This document shows positions 4,838 to 12,602 of a stretch of 14,419 bases of DNA, in pieces. This stretch comes from Chloroflexota bacterium (GTDB taxonomy: Bacteria > Chloroflexota > Limnocylindria > Limnocylindrales > CSP1-4). The notes below the pieces were generated by a model, which had not been told where the DNA came from, searched no databases, and saw only the letters and a program-made list of their open reading frames with translations. A program made the position numbers and the translations under genes. Each line of letters begins with the position of its first letter. The first letter of the stretch is position 1. The stretch covers positions 1 through 14,419 of the forward strand of contig JAJYDP010000042.1 in NCBI GenBank assembly GCA_021777365.1, given 5' to 3'.

Positions 4838-7426
4838 GTGTCGTCGCCCGACGCCATCGCCGCGCGCGCCGCCCCTCCGGTCAGCGATCCGGAGTCCGGC
4901 TTCACCCCGCCGTCGGCCGACGGTCTGACCACCGCCGAGGCCGCGGAACGTCTGCGGATAGAGGGGCCCAACACGATCGGCGCCGGCGGCCGGCGCACCA
5001 ACCTCTCGATTCTGGTCGCGCAGATATCCAGCCCGCTCGTCCTCATCCTGGTCGGGGCGAGCCTGGTGAGCCTGGTCGTGGGCGATGCGGTCAACGCCTC
5101 GATCATCCTCGCGATCGTGGTGATGAGCGCGGCCCTGGGTTTCGTCCAGGAGGCCCGCTCCGAGGCCGCTGTCGCGGCGCTGCAGGCGCGCCTGACGTTG
5201 CGTGCCGACGTGGTGCGGGACGGGACGGTCCGGGAGATCCCGATCCACGACGTGGTGCGCGGTGATCTCGTGGTGTTCGCCGCGGGCGACATCGTGCCCG
5301 CCGACGGGCGGGTGCTTGAGGCCAACCACCTGTACCTCGACGAGAGCTCGCTCACCGGGGAGTCCGCCCCGGCCCTCAAGGCGCCCCGCGAGGGGAACCT
5401 CGACCCGGCGGCGGAGGTGGACCGCGACGGGCTCGTCTTCTTCGGCACCAGCGTGGTCAGTGGGACCGGCCGGGCCCGCATCACGGCCACCGGGGCGCGC
5501 ACCAGCTACGGGTCGATCGCCGGCCGTCTCGCGCAGCGCGCGCCCGAGAACGACTTCCAGCGGGGCGTGCGCGCCTTCGGGGTGCTCGTCTTCCGCGTCA
5601 CCGCGATCCTTGTCATCGCGGTGCTGGTCATCAACGTGGGCCTGCACCGACCGGTGCTCGACTCGCTCCTCTTCGCCATCGCCCTCGCCGTGGGCCTGAC
5701 TCCCGAGCTGCTGCCCGCCATCGTGACCCTCAACCTCACGCAGGGCGCCCGTGTTCTGACCGGGCACGGCGTCCTGGTCAAGCGGCTCCCTGCCATCCAG
5801 AACCTGGGGAGCATCACCGTGCTCGCCACCGACAAGACCGGGACCCTCACCCGCGGCCAGCTGGCGCTCGTGCGGGCGGTCGGGATCGACCGCGACGATG
5901 CGCTGGAGGCCGAGCAGGCGCTCGAACTGGCGTACCTCAACAGCCATTTCCAGTCCGGCTTCCGCAACCCGCTCGATGCCGCCATCCTGGCCGGCACCCC
6001 GGAACCTGCCGACCTCGGGACGTATCGCAAGCTGGCCGAGCTGCCCTACGACTTCACCCGTCGCCTCCTCAGCGTGGTGGTCCAGCGGGAGGGCGAGGCG
6101 CCGCTGCTCGTCACCAAGGGTGCTCCCGAGGCGGTCATCGCGCGCTCGGGCTGGGTCCGCGAGGATCACACCGCGCGGTCGATCGACGTCGCGGAGCACG
6201 CGCGGATGGCGGCGCTTGTCGACGGTGCCTCGGCCGACGGGTTCCGCCTCGTGGCCGTCGGATCGCGCGTGCTCGGCCAGGACGAGCTGCGGGCCGCGCC
6301 GGCCGGTGCGGCGGCGGCCGGTCTCCAGGACGCCGACAAGCTCGAGCGCGACCTGGTCTTCGAGGGCGTCATCCTCTTCAGCGATCCGCCCAAGAGCGGC
6401 GTGGACGCGACGATCGCCGAGCTCGCGCGCCAGGGCGTCGCTCTCAAGGTGGTCACCGGCGACAACGAGCTGGTGGCCCGGCACGTCGCGACCGAGGTCG
6501 GGTTGCCGGTGGAGGGGATCCTGACCGGCGAGGAGATGCGCGGCCTCAGCCATCCCGCGCTCGTGGCGCGGGCCCGGCGCACGACGATCTTCGCGCGCGT
6601 GGACCCGGACCAGAAGCTCCACGTGATCCGCGCCCTCCGGGACGGGGGCGCGGTGGTGGGCTATCTCGGGGATGGCATCAACGATGCCCCGGCCCTGCAC
6701 ACGACCGACGTCGGGATCAGCGTCGACAATGCCACCGACGTGGCGCGGGCGGCCGCCGACATCATCCTGCTGGAACCGAGCCTGGCGGCGATCAGCCAGG
6801 GGGTGACCGAGGGGCGACGGACGTTCGCCAACACCCTCAAGTACATCCGCATGGGGACCAGCTCCAACTTCGGCAACATGCTGAGCATGACCGGCGCGGC
6901 ACTGCTGCTGCCGTTCCTGCCCATGACGCCGGGCCAGATCCTGCTCAACAACCTCATCTACGACGCGTCCCAGACCGCGATCCCGACCGACGCCATCGAC
7001 GACGACGTGCGCGCGGTGCCGGCGCGGTGGGACGTCACCGCGATCCAGCGGTTCATGCTCATCTTCGGGCCGATCTCGTCGCTGTTCGACTACATCACGT
7101 TCGGCCTGCTGCTCCTGGCGCTCGGCGTCAACGAACGCGCCTTCCATACCGGCTGGTTCATCGAGTCGCTCTTCACCCAGGTGCTCGTGGTGCTGGTCAT
7201 CCGCACCAGGCGCTCTCCGTTCTGGCGGAGCCGGCCGAGCCCGCAACTCCTGGCCGCCGTGGTGACGGCGCTCGCCGCGGCGGTGGTCATCCCCCTGAGC
7301 CCGCTCGGGACCGTGCTCGGGTTCAGTCCGCTCCCCTGGGTCTTCTGGCCCCTGCTCGTGGTCGTCGTGGCCGCATACCTCGCCCTCGTGGAGGTGGCCA
7401 AGCGCCGCTTCGAGCCGCACGGCTGA
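4838..7426 (+). CDS. mgtA: P-type ATPase, Mg2+-translocating (P3B, MgtA-like)
   Basis: An 862-residue cation pump from GTG 4838; an in-frame ATG at 4745 would add 31 low-complexity residues. The later start is preferred because TACGCT (4822-4827) resembles a -10 that would make it nearly leaderless. Order: N-terminal cytoplasmic segment (TTAEAAERL...GPN), two membrane helices, actuator domain with TGES (173-176), and the membrane motif LTPELLP (about 287-293). That motif is the P3B signature and differs from the PEGLP/PEALP of Ca2+ and Na+ pumps. Next come DKTGTLT (phosphorylated Asp332), the nucleotide domain with VTKGAPE and VVTGDN, the hinge GDGINDAPAL (from Gly611), and C-terminal helices from about residue 670 on. 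It should import Mg2+ (or related divalent cations) using ATP at the inner membrane. All catalytic motifs are intact and the length fits MgtA. No Mg2+-sensing leader was seen in the gap of about 250 bp upstream. Confidence 0.93.
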   Translation: MSSPDAIAARAAPPVSDPESGFTPPSADGLTTAEAAERLRIEGPNTIGAGGRRTNLSILVAQISSPLVLILVGASLVSLVVGDAVNASIILAIVVMSAALGFVQEARSEAAVAALQARLTLRADVVRDGTVREIPIHDVVRGDLVVFAAGDIVPADGRVLEANHLYLDESSLTGESAPALKAPREGNLDPAAEVDRDGLVFFGTSVVSGTGRARITATGARTSYGSIAGRLAQRAPENDFQRGVRAFGVLVFRVTAILVIAVLVINVGLHRPVLDSLLFAIALAVGLTPELLPAIVTLNLTQGARVLTGHGVLVKRLPAIQNLGSITVLATDKTGTLTRGQLALVRAVGIDRDDALEAEQALELAYLNSHFQSGFRNPLDAAILAGTPEPADLGTYRKLAELPYDFTRRLLSVVVQREGEAPLLVTKGAPEAVIARSGWVREDHTARSIDVAEHARMAALVDGASADGFRLVAVGSRVLGQDELRAAPAGAAAAGLQDADKLERDLVFEGVILFSDPPKSGVDATIAELARQGVALKVVTGDNELVARHVATEVGLPVEGILTGEEMRGLSHPALVARARRTTIFARVDPDQKLHVIRALRDGGAVVGYLGDGINDAPALHTTDVGISVDNATDVARAAADIILLEPSLAAISQGVTEGRRTFANTLKYIRMGTSSNFGNMLSMTGAALLLPFLPMTPGQILLNNLIYDASQTAIPTDAIDDDVRAVPARWDVTAIQRFMLIFGPISSLFDYITFGLLLLALGVNERAFHTGWFIESLFTQVLVVLVIRTRRSPFWRSRPSPQLLAAVVTALAAAVVIPLSPLGTVLGFSPLPWVFWPLLVVVVAAYLALVEVAKRRFEPHG

Positions 7427-7436
7427 CCGTTTCTGG

Positions 7437-7450
7437 GCCGGGCACCCGGC
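7437..7450. terminator. Hairpin between convergent ATPase and FAD-oxidoreductase genes
   Basis: GCCGGG-CA-CCCGGC is a perfect 6-bp inverted repeat in the 32-bp gap between two genes that end facing each other. The location suits a shared terminator, but there is no T-tract on either strand and the 2-nt centre means the innermost pairs must open. Confidence 0.35.
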
Positions 7451-7458
7451 ATGCATCG

Positions 7459-8949
7459 TCAGCCGGTCGAATGTCCCAGCGCCGAGCGCGCGGCGTGGTA
7501 GCCGCACATGCCGTGGACCCCGCCGCCGGGCGGCGTCGACGACGAGCAGACGAAGACGTCGGGGTCGGGGGTGGCGTACGGGTCGCGGCGCACCGCCGGG
7601 CGCGTGAAGAGCTGGGCGAGATCCTGCAGACCCCCGTTGATGTCGCCGCCGACGTAGTTGGCGTCGTGGCGCTCGAGGTCGGCGGGGCCGCTGGCGCGCA
7701 CGGCGAGGATGCGGTCCCGCACGCCGGGAGCGAAGCGCTCCAGCTGGCGCAGGATCGGCTCGGTCATGTCGACCGTCGCCCCGTTCGGCACGTGACAGTA
7801 CGCCCAGGCCACCTGGCGCCCGTCCGGGGCACGGGTCGGATCCGCGGCGCCGGGCTGGGTCAGGATCACGAAGGGCCGCGCGGGAACGCGGCCCCGCCGC
7901 ACCTGGGCCTCGGCGGCCGCGATCTCCTCGAGGGTTCCGCCGAGATGCACGGTCCCCGCGGCCCCCACCCCCGCGGCCCGCCAGGGGATCGGCCCGTCGA
8001 GGGCGAGGTCGAGCTTCGCGACGCCGGGCCCGTGCCGGAAGCGACGCAGCTGTGCGGCGTACAGCCGGCCGCTCCAGCCGCGACCCACCCGCGTGCCCGC
8101 CACCCGCAGCACGTCGCGGGGGACCAGGTCGAGCAGCACGGGGACCCCGGGGCGCAGGCCGGGGAGCGCGCGCAGGTCGTCGACCCGCCAGCCGGTGCGC
8201 ACCCTGCCGCCGAGCTCGACCAGCTCCGCCGCCAGTGCGTCCGCCAGCGACTGCGAGCCGCCGCGCACGAAGGGCCAGCCAACCGCGTGGGCGCTCGTGA
8301 GCAGGGTGAGCGCGAACGCCCCGCTGGCCGGCTCGCGGAGACGGAGCATCGAGTGGGCCGCGCATCCCGCGAGCAGGGCGCGCGCGCCGGGGGTCCGGAA
8401 GGGGCGCGCGAGCCAGGTCACCGATTGCACCGCCCGGAGGCCGAAGCGCGCGAGGGCGAGCGCGCGACGGGGATCGCGGGGGATCCGCAGCGGACCCAGG
8501 ATCTCCTCGATGAAGTCGGGCCAATCGCGCAGCAGGGGGTCGAGCAGGGCGCGGTAGGCGGCGGCGTCGACACCGAGCGCGTCGGCCGTGGCGTCGAGGT
8601 CGCGGTGCACCAGGGCGGCCGATCCGTCGTCGAGCGGGTGGGCCAGCTCGATCGTGGGCTCGGCGAAGGCGACGCCGTGGCGGTCGAGGGGGAGCGCCCG
8701 GAAGAAGGGCGAGGCCTTCGCCAGCGGATGCACGCTGCTGCAGACGTCGTGGCGGAAGCCGGGCAGGGTCAGCTCGGCGGTGCGGCAGCCCCCGCCGATC
8801 GTGTCGGCGGCCTCGTACACCTCGACCGCGTGCCCGGCCCGGGCGAGCACGATGGCCGCCGCCAGGCCGTTGGGGCCCGCGCCGACCACCACGGCGCGTC
8901 CCTCGCGGGTCCGGGTGGCCGAGCCGTCGGCTACGGTGGCGGATCGCAC
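7459..8949 (-). CDS. FAD-dependent oxidoreductase, phytoene-dehydrogenase/PYROXD2-like (COG1233 type)
   Basis: Minus-strand GTG at 8949 gives 496 residues. AVVVGAGPNGLAAAIVLARAG (Gly23, Gly25, Gly28) with Glu46 of EVYEA is the Rossmann fold that binds FAD, and the Gly-rich IGGGCRT follows directly. Other family marks are the early LPGFRHDVCSSVHPLA, the central FVRGGSQSLADAL, and the end, DVFVCSSSTPPGGGVHGMCGYHAARSAL, where the flavin isoalloxazine region closes. This is the COG1233 carotenoid desaturase/isomerase-like family. There are no carotenoid genes nearby, so the closer match is the PYROXD2-like group of broad, poorly known substrate. It is cytoplasmic or membrane-associated. The frame continues far upstream of the chosen start, but there it is antisense to the aldolase gene. 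It is divergent from that gene with 207 bp between starts. Confidence 0.9.
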   Translation of the reverse strand: MRSATVADGSATRTREGRAVVVGAGPNGLAAAIVLARAGHAVEVYEAADTIGGGCRTAELTLPGFRHDVCSSVHPLAKASPFFRALPLDRHGVAFAEPTIELAHPLDDGSAALVHRDLDATADALGVDAAAYRALLDPLLRDWPDFIEEILGPLRIPRDPRRALALARFGLRAVQSVTWLARPFRTPGARALLAGCAAHSMLRLREPASGAFALTLLTSAHAVGWPFVRGGSQSLADALAAELVELGGRVRTGWRVDDLRALPGLRPGVPVLLDLVPRDVLRVAGTRVGRGWSGRLYAAQLRRFRHGPGVAKLDLALDGPIPWRAAGVGAAGTVHLGGTLEEIAAAEAQVRRGRVPARPFVILTQPGAADPTRAPDGRQVAWAYCHVPNGATVDMTEPILRQLERFAPGVRDRILAVRASGPADLERHDANYVGGDINGGLQDLAQLFTRPAVRRDPYATPDPDVFVCSSSTPPGGGVHGMCGYHAARSALGHSTG

Positions 8950-9058
8950 GCGCCCATCATGGCACGGCGCACCCGCGCGCCAACGCGACGGTCGAGCGCA
9001 GGTGCGTGACCGGGCTGCGCCGGCGCGGGGCCGGGGCCGGCCGTCGAGTGTTGCCGTG

Positions 9059-9087
9059 TTGACGCCGGGCCGGCTGCCCGCCATGCT
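9059..9087 (+). promoter_or_regulatory. Candidate promoter of the class II aldolase gene
   Basis: TTGACG (9059-9064), a 17-bp spacer, then CATGCT (9082-9087). The -35 is good; the -10 keeps only the A and final T. Transcription would start near 9094, about 60 nt before the ATG. Confidence 0.3.
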
Positions 9088-9156
9088 CCCGCGCACCAGC
9101 GTGGCTCCCAGCGTCCCCCGACCGCGACCCGCTGACCTCACGGTGGAGACAAGCGC

Positions 9157-9825
9157 ATGGACAAGAGCATGGTCGACCAGGTGCTCGCCGTTGCGGCGAG
9201 CGTTCTCGCCGGCGGCGCGATCTCGGCCAACGGCCACGGGAACGTGAGCCTCCGCGTCCCCGGCGCCGAGGAGATGTACTTCACCTCCGCCTCGTCGCTG
9301 AAGGGCCTGACGCCGGACGGCATCGCCCGCGTGGCGCTCGACGGGACGCTGCTCGAGGGGAACCTGCCGCCCATCCAGGGCGCGGTGGTCGACATGCACA
9401 CGGCCATGTACCAGGATGACCCGCAGGTGGGCTGCGTCCTCCACACGCATTCGCCCTATGCGACTGCCCATGCCGTGGCGCACCAGCCGATCGACTGCTG
9501 GATCGAGGCGCTCGCCATGTTCGGCCTCCCCGACGGCGTGCCCCTCGCCGCCTACGGACCGCGCGGCTCGGCGCAGGCCGTGGCGAACATCCGCCGCGCG
9601 GTGCGGCCCGGGGTGCCCGCGGTGCTGCTGGCCAACCACGGCGTGCTGATCTTCCACCGCACGCCCGAGCTGGCCATCTTCGTCGGCGGGGTGGTCGAGG
9701 AGGCAGCGCAGGCGTCCCTCAACGCCCGGGCCCTCGGCGGACCGGTGGTGATCCCGGCCGAACTGCGCGCAGCCGCCCTGCAGCGGGCGATGACCTTCGA
9801 GGCCGCGGGGGTCTGGACCGCCTGA
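9157..9825 (+). CDS. Class II aldolase/adducin family protein
   Basis: A 222-residue cytoplasmic protein starting at ATG 9157, eight bases after GGTGGAG. The zinc site of the FucA/AraD fold is present: His96 and His98 in VLHTHSPYATA and His161 in LLANHGVLIF. The N-terminal GHGNVSLRVPG and the segment TSASSLKGLTPDGIARV match the phosphate/substrate-binding loops (canonical GNVS...TPSG). Aligning on H81xxx to H96 without gaps, the position of FucA catalytic Glu73 is Val77 (AVVDMH), with Asp79 two residues on. That makes retro-aldol or epimerase chemistry of the textbook type doubtful, unless Asp79 takes over. Members act on sugar phosphates (fuculose-, ribulose-, rhamnulose-1-P and similar), but no sugar kinase or isomerase sits beside it. 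It is convergent with the 3-hydroxyacyl-CoA dehydrogenase gene. Confidence 0.9.
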   Translation: MDKSMVDQVLAVAASVLAGGAISANGHGNVSLRVPGAEEMYFTSASSLKGLTPDGIARVALDGTLLEGNLPPIQGAVVDMHTAMYQDDPQVGCVLHTHSPYATAHAVAHQPIDCWIEALAMFGLPDGVPLAAYGPRGSAQAVANIRRAVRPGVPAVLLANHGVLIFHRTPELAIFVGGVVEEAAQASLNARALGGPVVIPAELRAAALQRAMTFEAAGVWTA

Positions 9826-9847
9826 AGGTCCGGACGGCCTGAGCGCG

Positions 9848-9899
9848 CGCCGGCCCCGGCTGGCGTTGGAGCGGCGGCGCGGGCACGCTCTTCGCCGCT
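9848..9899. terminator. Two GC hairpins between convergent genes
   Basis: In the 90-bp gap between two convergent genes, CGCCGGCC (9848-9855) pairs with GGCTGGCG (9858-9865, one G-T pair), and AGCGGCG (9870-9876) pairs with CGCCGCT (9893-9899). The position suits bidirectional termination; no T-tract is visible, so they may be weak or Rho-aided. Confidence 0.3.
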
Positions 9900-9915
9900 G
9901 GCCGGTGCCCCCCGG

Positions 9916-10932
9916 CTACCCGTCCCCCTCGGCGCCGTGCGCGGCATTCACCTGGGCGCTCCCGGTGGGCGGCTCGGTCCCGGAGTCCGGTGCGGCCGCC
10001 GTCGCGCCGGGTGCCGCCGCATCCGCCGCCCCGGCGACGAACCCGGGCTGCGCATAGGCGGGGTCGGGATAGCGGTAGAACCCCTCGCCGCTCTTGACCC
10101 CCAGGTGCCCCTGGTCGACATACGCCTTGTAGAAGTCGGCGTTGATGCGGCGCTGCGGAGCGCCCGTCTGGCGCGCCCAGAAGTCGGCGATGTCAAAGGC
10201 CGTGTCCAGGCCCACCCCGTCGAGCATCCCGAACGGCCCGATCGGCATGTGCATGATCCCCATCCAGGCGCGGTCCACGTCCTCGACGGAGGCGACCCCG
10301 TTGGCGGCCAGGGTCACGGCGGCCTCGTTCAGCGCCATGTACATCGCGTTGAAGACGTAGCCGTAGTTCTCCCTCTGCAGCCGGATGGGGATCTGCCCGA
10401 TCCGCCGGGCGAAGGCGAGCACGAGCTCGGTCGTCTCCGGGGCGGTGCCCGGGTGGGGCATGACATCGGCCACGGTGTTGGACCAGACCGGCGGGTGGAA
10501 GTGCAGCGCGGCGAAGCGGTCCGGCCGTCCGGTGGCGGCGGCGAACATCGACGGCAGCAGCGACGACGTGTTCGTGGTGAAGACCGTGCGGCACGGGCAG
10601 AGCGTGTCGAACTGGCCGAGCACGCGTCCCTTGAGCGCAGGGTCCTCCGGCACCGATTCGCTCAGGAGGTCGACGTCGACGGCCGCCGCGACGGGGTCGG
10701 TGGTGGTGGTGATCGCCGCCAGCGCCCGTGCGCGTCCGGCGTCGTCGAGGAGCCCGGAGCGGACCTGCTCGTCCGCGAACGCCCGGATGCGGGCCATCCC
10801 GGCCTGTAGCGCGGCCGGGTCGATGTCGTGCAGGACGACCCGGTAGCCGTGGGTGGCGCACTGGAGGGCGATCTGCTGGCCCATGGTCCCGCTGCCCACC
10901 ACGAGCACGCGGCGCACGTCGTCGATCTGCAT
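9916..10932 (-). CDS. 3-hydroxyacyl-CoA dehydrogenase, NAD-binding family
   Basis: Minus-strand ATG at 10932 gives 338 residues after GAGAGGTGG; an in-frame GTG at 10953 is less well placed. VLVVGSGTMGQQ (Gly13, Gly15, Gly18) is the NAD+ Rossmann motif and HDIDPA ends strand two. SESVPED, TTNTSSL (Asn121) and ALHFHPPV (catalytic-type His144, equivalent to HFFNP) are the family signatures. NYGYVFNAMYMALNEA opens the helical C-terminal domain, which ends GVKSGEGFYRY. The enzyme oxidises 3-hydroxyacyl-CoA (for example 3-hydroxybutyryl-CoA) to the 3-ketoacyl-CoA with NAD+, in beta-oxidation or butanoate metabolism; the acyl-chain preference cannot be read. It stands alone here, without hydratase or thiolase. 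The last 40 or so residues, Ala/Pro/Gly-rich, are an unusual disordered tail after the normal end of the fold. Confidence 0.93.
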   Translation of the reverse strand: MQIDDVRRVLVVGSGTMGQQIALQCATHGYRVVLHDIDPAALQAGMARIRAFADEQVRSGLLDDAGRARALAAITTTTDPVAAAVDVDLLSESVPEDPALKGRVLGQFDTLCPCRTVFTTNTSSLLPSMFAAATGRPDRFAALHFHPPVWSNTVADVMPHPGTAPETTELVLAFARRIGQIPIRLQRENYGYVFNAMYMALNEAAVTLAANGVASVEDVDRAWMGIMHMPIGPFGMLDGVGLDTAFDIADFWARQTGAPQRRINADFYKAYVDQGHLGVKSGEGFYRYPDPAYAQPGFVAGAADAAAPGATAAAPDSGTEPPTGSAQVNAAHGAEGDG

Positions 10933-10970
10933 CGCGCCCACCTCTCGATCCACGGACGGGACGCGCGGCC

Positions 10971-10993
10971 ATGATAGGCGCGCCGTGGCGCGC
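10971..10993 (-). promoter_or_regulatory. Candidate -10 box and palindrome before the dehydrogenase gene
   Basis: On the minus strand TATCAT (10976 to 10971) is a five-of-six -10 match, about 39 nt before the ATG at 10932. Directly upstream is a palindrome, GCGCGCC-GT-GGCGCGC on the plus strand (10978-10993, 7-bp arms), lying where a -10/-35 spacer would be. No good -35 is seen. The same stem could instead end the MFS transcript, which lies just upstream on this strand. Confidence 0.35.
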
Positions 10994-11033
10994 GACCGGG
11001 CTCGCCCTCAGCCGCCGCTCGATCTCCCTGCCG

Positions 11034-12320
11034 TCAGACCGTCGCGTCCGGCATGGTCTGCAGCGCGCGCACCGGTGAGAGCAGGACGAAGAGGAAGGGC
11101 AGGCACGAGCCCAGCGCCCCGATCCAGATCGCGTTGGGGACGCCGACCACGCTCGCCACGACCCCGCCCAGGATCGAGCCGATGGGGATGGTGCCCCACA
11201 CCAGGAAACGCATGGTGGCGTTCATGCGGCCCTGGATCTCGACCGGGCAGATCGCCTGGCGGAAGCTCACCTGGTTGATGTTGTAGACGACGCCGGACAG
11301 GCCGCCCAGCGCGAAGGCGACCATCAGCCAGGGGATGGGGGCGCCCTGCGGCGCCATCGCCAGCAGGATCCAGGCCGGTCCGTCGAGCGCGATGGAGCCC
11401 ACGATCGCCGCGCCCAGGCCGACCCGCCGGGCCACCTGGTTGGCGACCAGCGCACCGAGCAGGGTCCCGATGGCGCCGAACCCGAAGATGACGCCCGCGG
11501 TGGCCGCGCTGAGGCCGAGCTCACGATAGAGGAAGACCGGCAGGACGCCCCAGATCATGTTGCTGAACAGGTTCGACGACGAGGTGGCGCCGGCGATCGC
11601 CCGCAGGTGGGGGTTGCCGAGCACGAAGCGCAGGCCCTCGCCGATCTGGCGGCGCAGCGGCTCGCGCGCCAGCCCCGCGGCCCGGCGCTCGGCTTCGGGG
11701 TGGGGCTCCTCCTTCTCGATGCGCGACACGAACAGTGCCGAGGCAAGGTAGCTCAGCGCGTCGGCGATCACCGCGAAGGGCGCGCCGACCAGGCTGATCA
11801 GCCCGCCACCGAACCCCGGGCCCACGACGGCCGCCGCAGCCTCGCTCGCCTGCAGCTTCCCGTTGCCCTCCACCAGTGCCTCGCGCTCGACGAGCACGGG
11901 CAGGTAGGACTGGTAGGCGACATCGAAGAAGACCGTGGCGACGCCCGCGACGAAGCTGACGAGGTAGAGCTGCCAGATCGTCAGCAGCCCGAGGGTCCAG
12001 GTGAGGGGGATCGTCCCCAGCGCGACCAGGCGCACGAGGTCGCCCGCGATGAGCACCGGGCGCCGGCGCATGCGGTCCAGCCACGCCCCGGCGGGCAGGG
12101 TGAAGAGCAGGAAGGGGAGGAACTGGAGCGTGGTGAGGAGGGCCACCTCGAAGGCGGTCGCCCGCAGCAGCACCGTCGCCATGAAGGGGATCGCGAGGAC
12201 GCTGACCTGCGAGCCGAACTGGCTGATCGTCTCGCCGACCCAGAGGCGGCGGAAGTCGACATGGGCGAGGAGCCCCAGGCGGCCCCGCAGCAGCGTGACG
12301 GTCGCCGCCGAGTCGCTCAC
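11034..12320 (-). CDS. MFS transporter (MFS_3, EntS-like exporter family)
   Basis: Minus-strand GTG at 12320 gives 428 residues; an ATG at 12377 would add a soluble 19-residue lead and cannot be excluded, as neither has a good Shine-Dalgarno. About eleven or twelve hydrophobic segments run through the protein in two halves. The opening DFRRLWVGETISQFGSQVSVLAIPF is typical of the MFS_3 family (enterobactin exporter EntS and macrolide-efflux relatives). The loop AGAWLDRMRRRPVLIAGD between helices 2 and 3 is the MFS motif A (GxLaDRxxRRxxl). The mid-protein loop IEKEEPHPEAERRAAG is the usual charged cytoplasmic linker. It is most likely a proton-driven exporter of small molecules; the substrate is not readable. 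It is divergent from the second S53 gene, with an inverted repeat between them. The dehydrogenase gene follows 101 bp downstream on the same strand. Confidence 0.92.
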   Translation of the reverse strand: MSDSAATVTLLRGRLGLLAHVDFRRLWVGETISQFGSQVSVLAIPFMATVLLRATAFEVALLTTLQFLPFLLFTLPAGAWLDRMRRRPVLIAGDLVRLVALGTIPLTWTLGLLTIWQLYLVSFVAGVATVFFDVAYQSYLPVLVEREALVEGNGKLQASEAAAAVVGPGFGGGLISLVGAPFAVIADALSYLASALFVSRIEKEEPHPEAERRAAGLAREPLRRQIGEGLRFVLGNPHLRAIAGATSSSNLFSNMIWGVLPVFLYRELGLSAATAGVIFGFGAIGTLLGALVANQVARRVGLGAAIVGSIALDGPAWILLAMAPQGAPIPWLMVAFALGGLSGVVYNINQVSFRQAICPVEIQGRMNATMRFLVWGTIPIGSILGGVVASVVGVPNAIWIGALGSCLPFLFVLLSPVRALQTMPDATV

Positions 12321-12492
12321 CCTGGCTGCACCGAAGGCACCATACGAGCGGACCTCCTCAAGGTGTGGGCGCCGCATCCCGGATGGGCCGCGGGAAGGCT
12401 GCGACGCGGTTGCGCGCAGCGATGGCCGGGACATGGTGCCACACCCATGACCGCGAGGTCCAAGCTGCCTGCGGGTCGATGCGCGCGTGCAC

Positions 12493-12547
12493 CACTTCTC
12501 GTGCGGGACGTTGGCCTGGAACCTCGAGACTACCCGCACGAGTAGTG
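12493..12547. promoter_or_regulatory. Inverted repeat in the divergent MFS/S53 intergenic region
   Basis: Arms CACTTCTCGTGCGGG (12493-12507) and CCCGCACGAGTAGTG (12533-12547) pair over 15 positions with one central mismatch; the inner 10 bp (CTCGTGCGGG) are perfect. The arms are 25 bp apart. It lies 173 bp from the MFS start and 56 bp from the S53 start, so it may be an operator serving either or both genes. No regulator gene sits beside it. Clear -35/-10 pairs were not found. Confidence 0.45.
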
Positions 12548-12602
12548 CGGACCGGTACCGTCTGCCGTAGCGTCGCGGGCGCCAGCGTCAAGGAGGCTCC
12601 CC

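Noticed and set aside
4817..8524. Very long open frame on the minus strand (over 1200 codons)
   Set aside because: It is antisense to the clearly coding Mg2+ ATPase and runs into the FAD-oxidoreductase region in the wrong frame. Its translation is Arg/Gly/His-rich without domains, as expected from codon bias in GC-rich DNA.
7027..9009. Open plus-strand frame of 660 codons across the ATPase end and the oxidoreductase gene
   Set aside because: It overlaps two well-supported genes, and its translation (runs of AGERAQ, GGGVDTERVGRG and similar) has no recognisable domain; it is a shadow.
7459..9825. Catabolic operon joining the FAD oxidoreductase, aldolase-family and acyl-CoA dehydrogenase genes
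   Set aside because: The three genes are divergent or convergent rather than co-directional, with hairpins between them, and their chemistry does not connect into one pathway.
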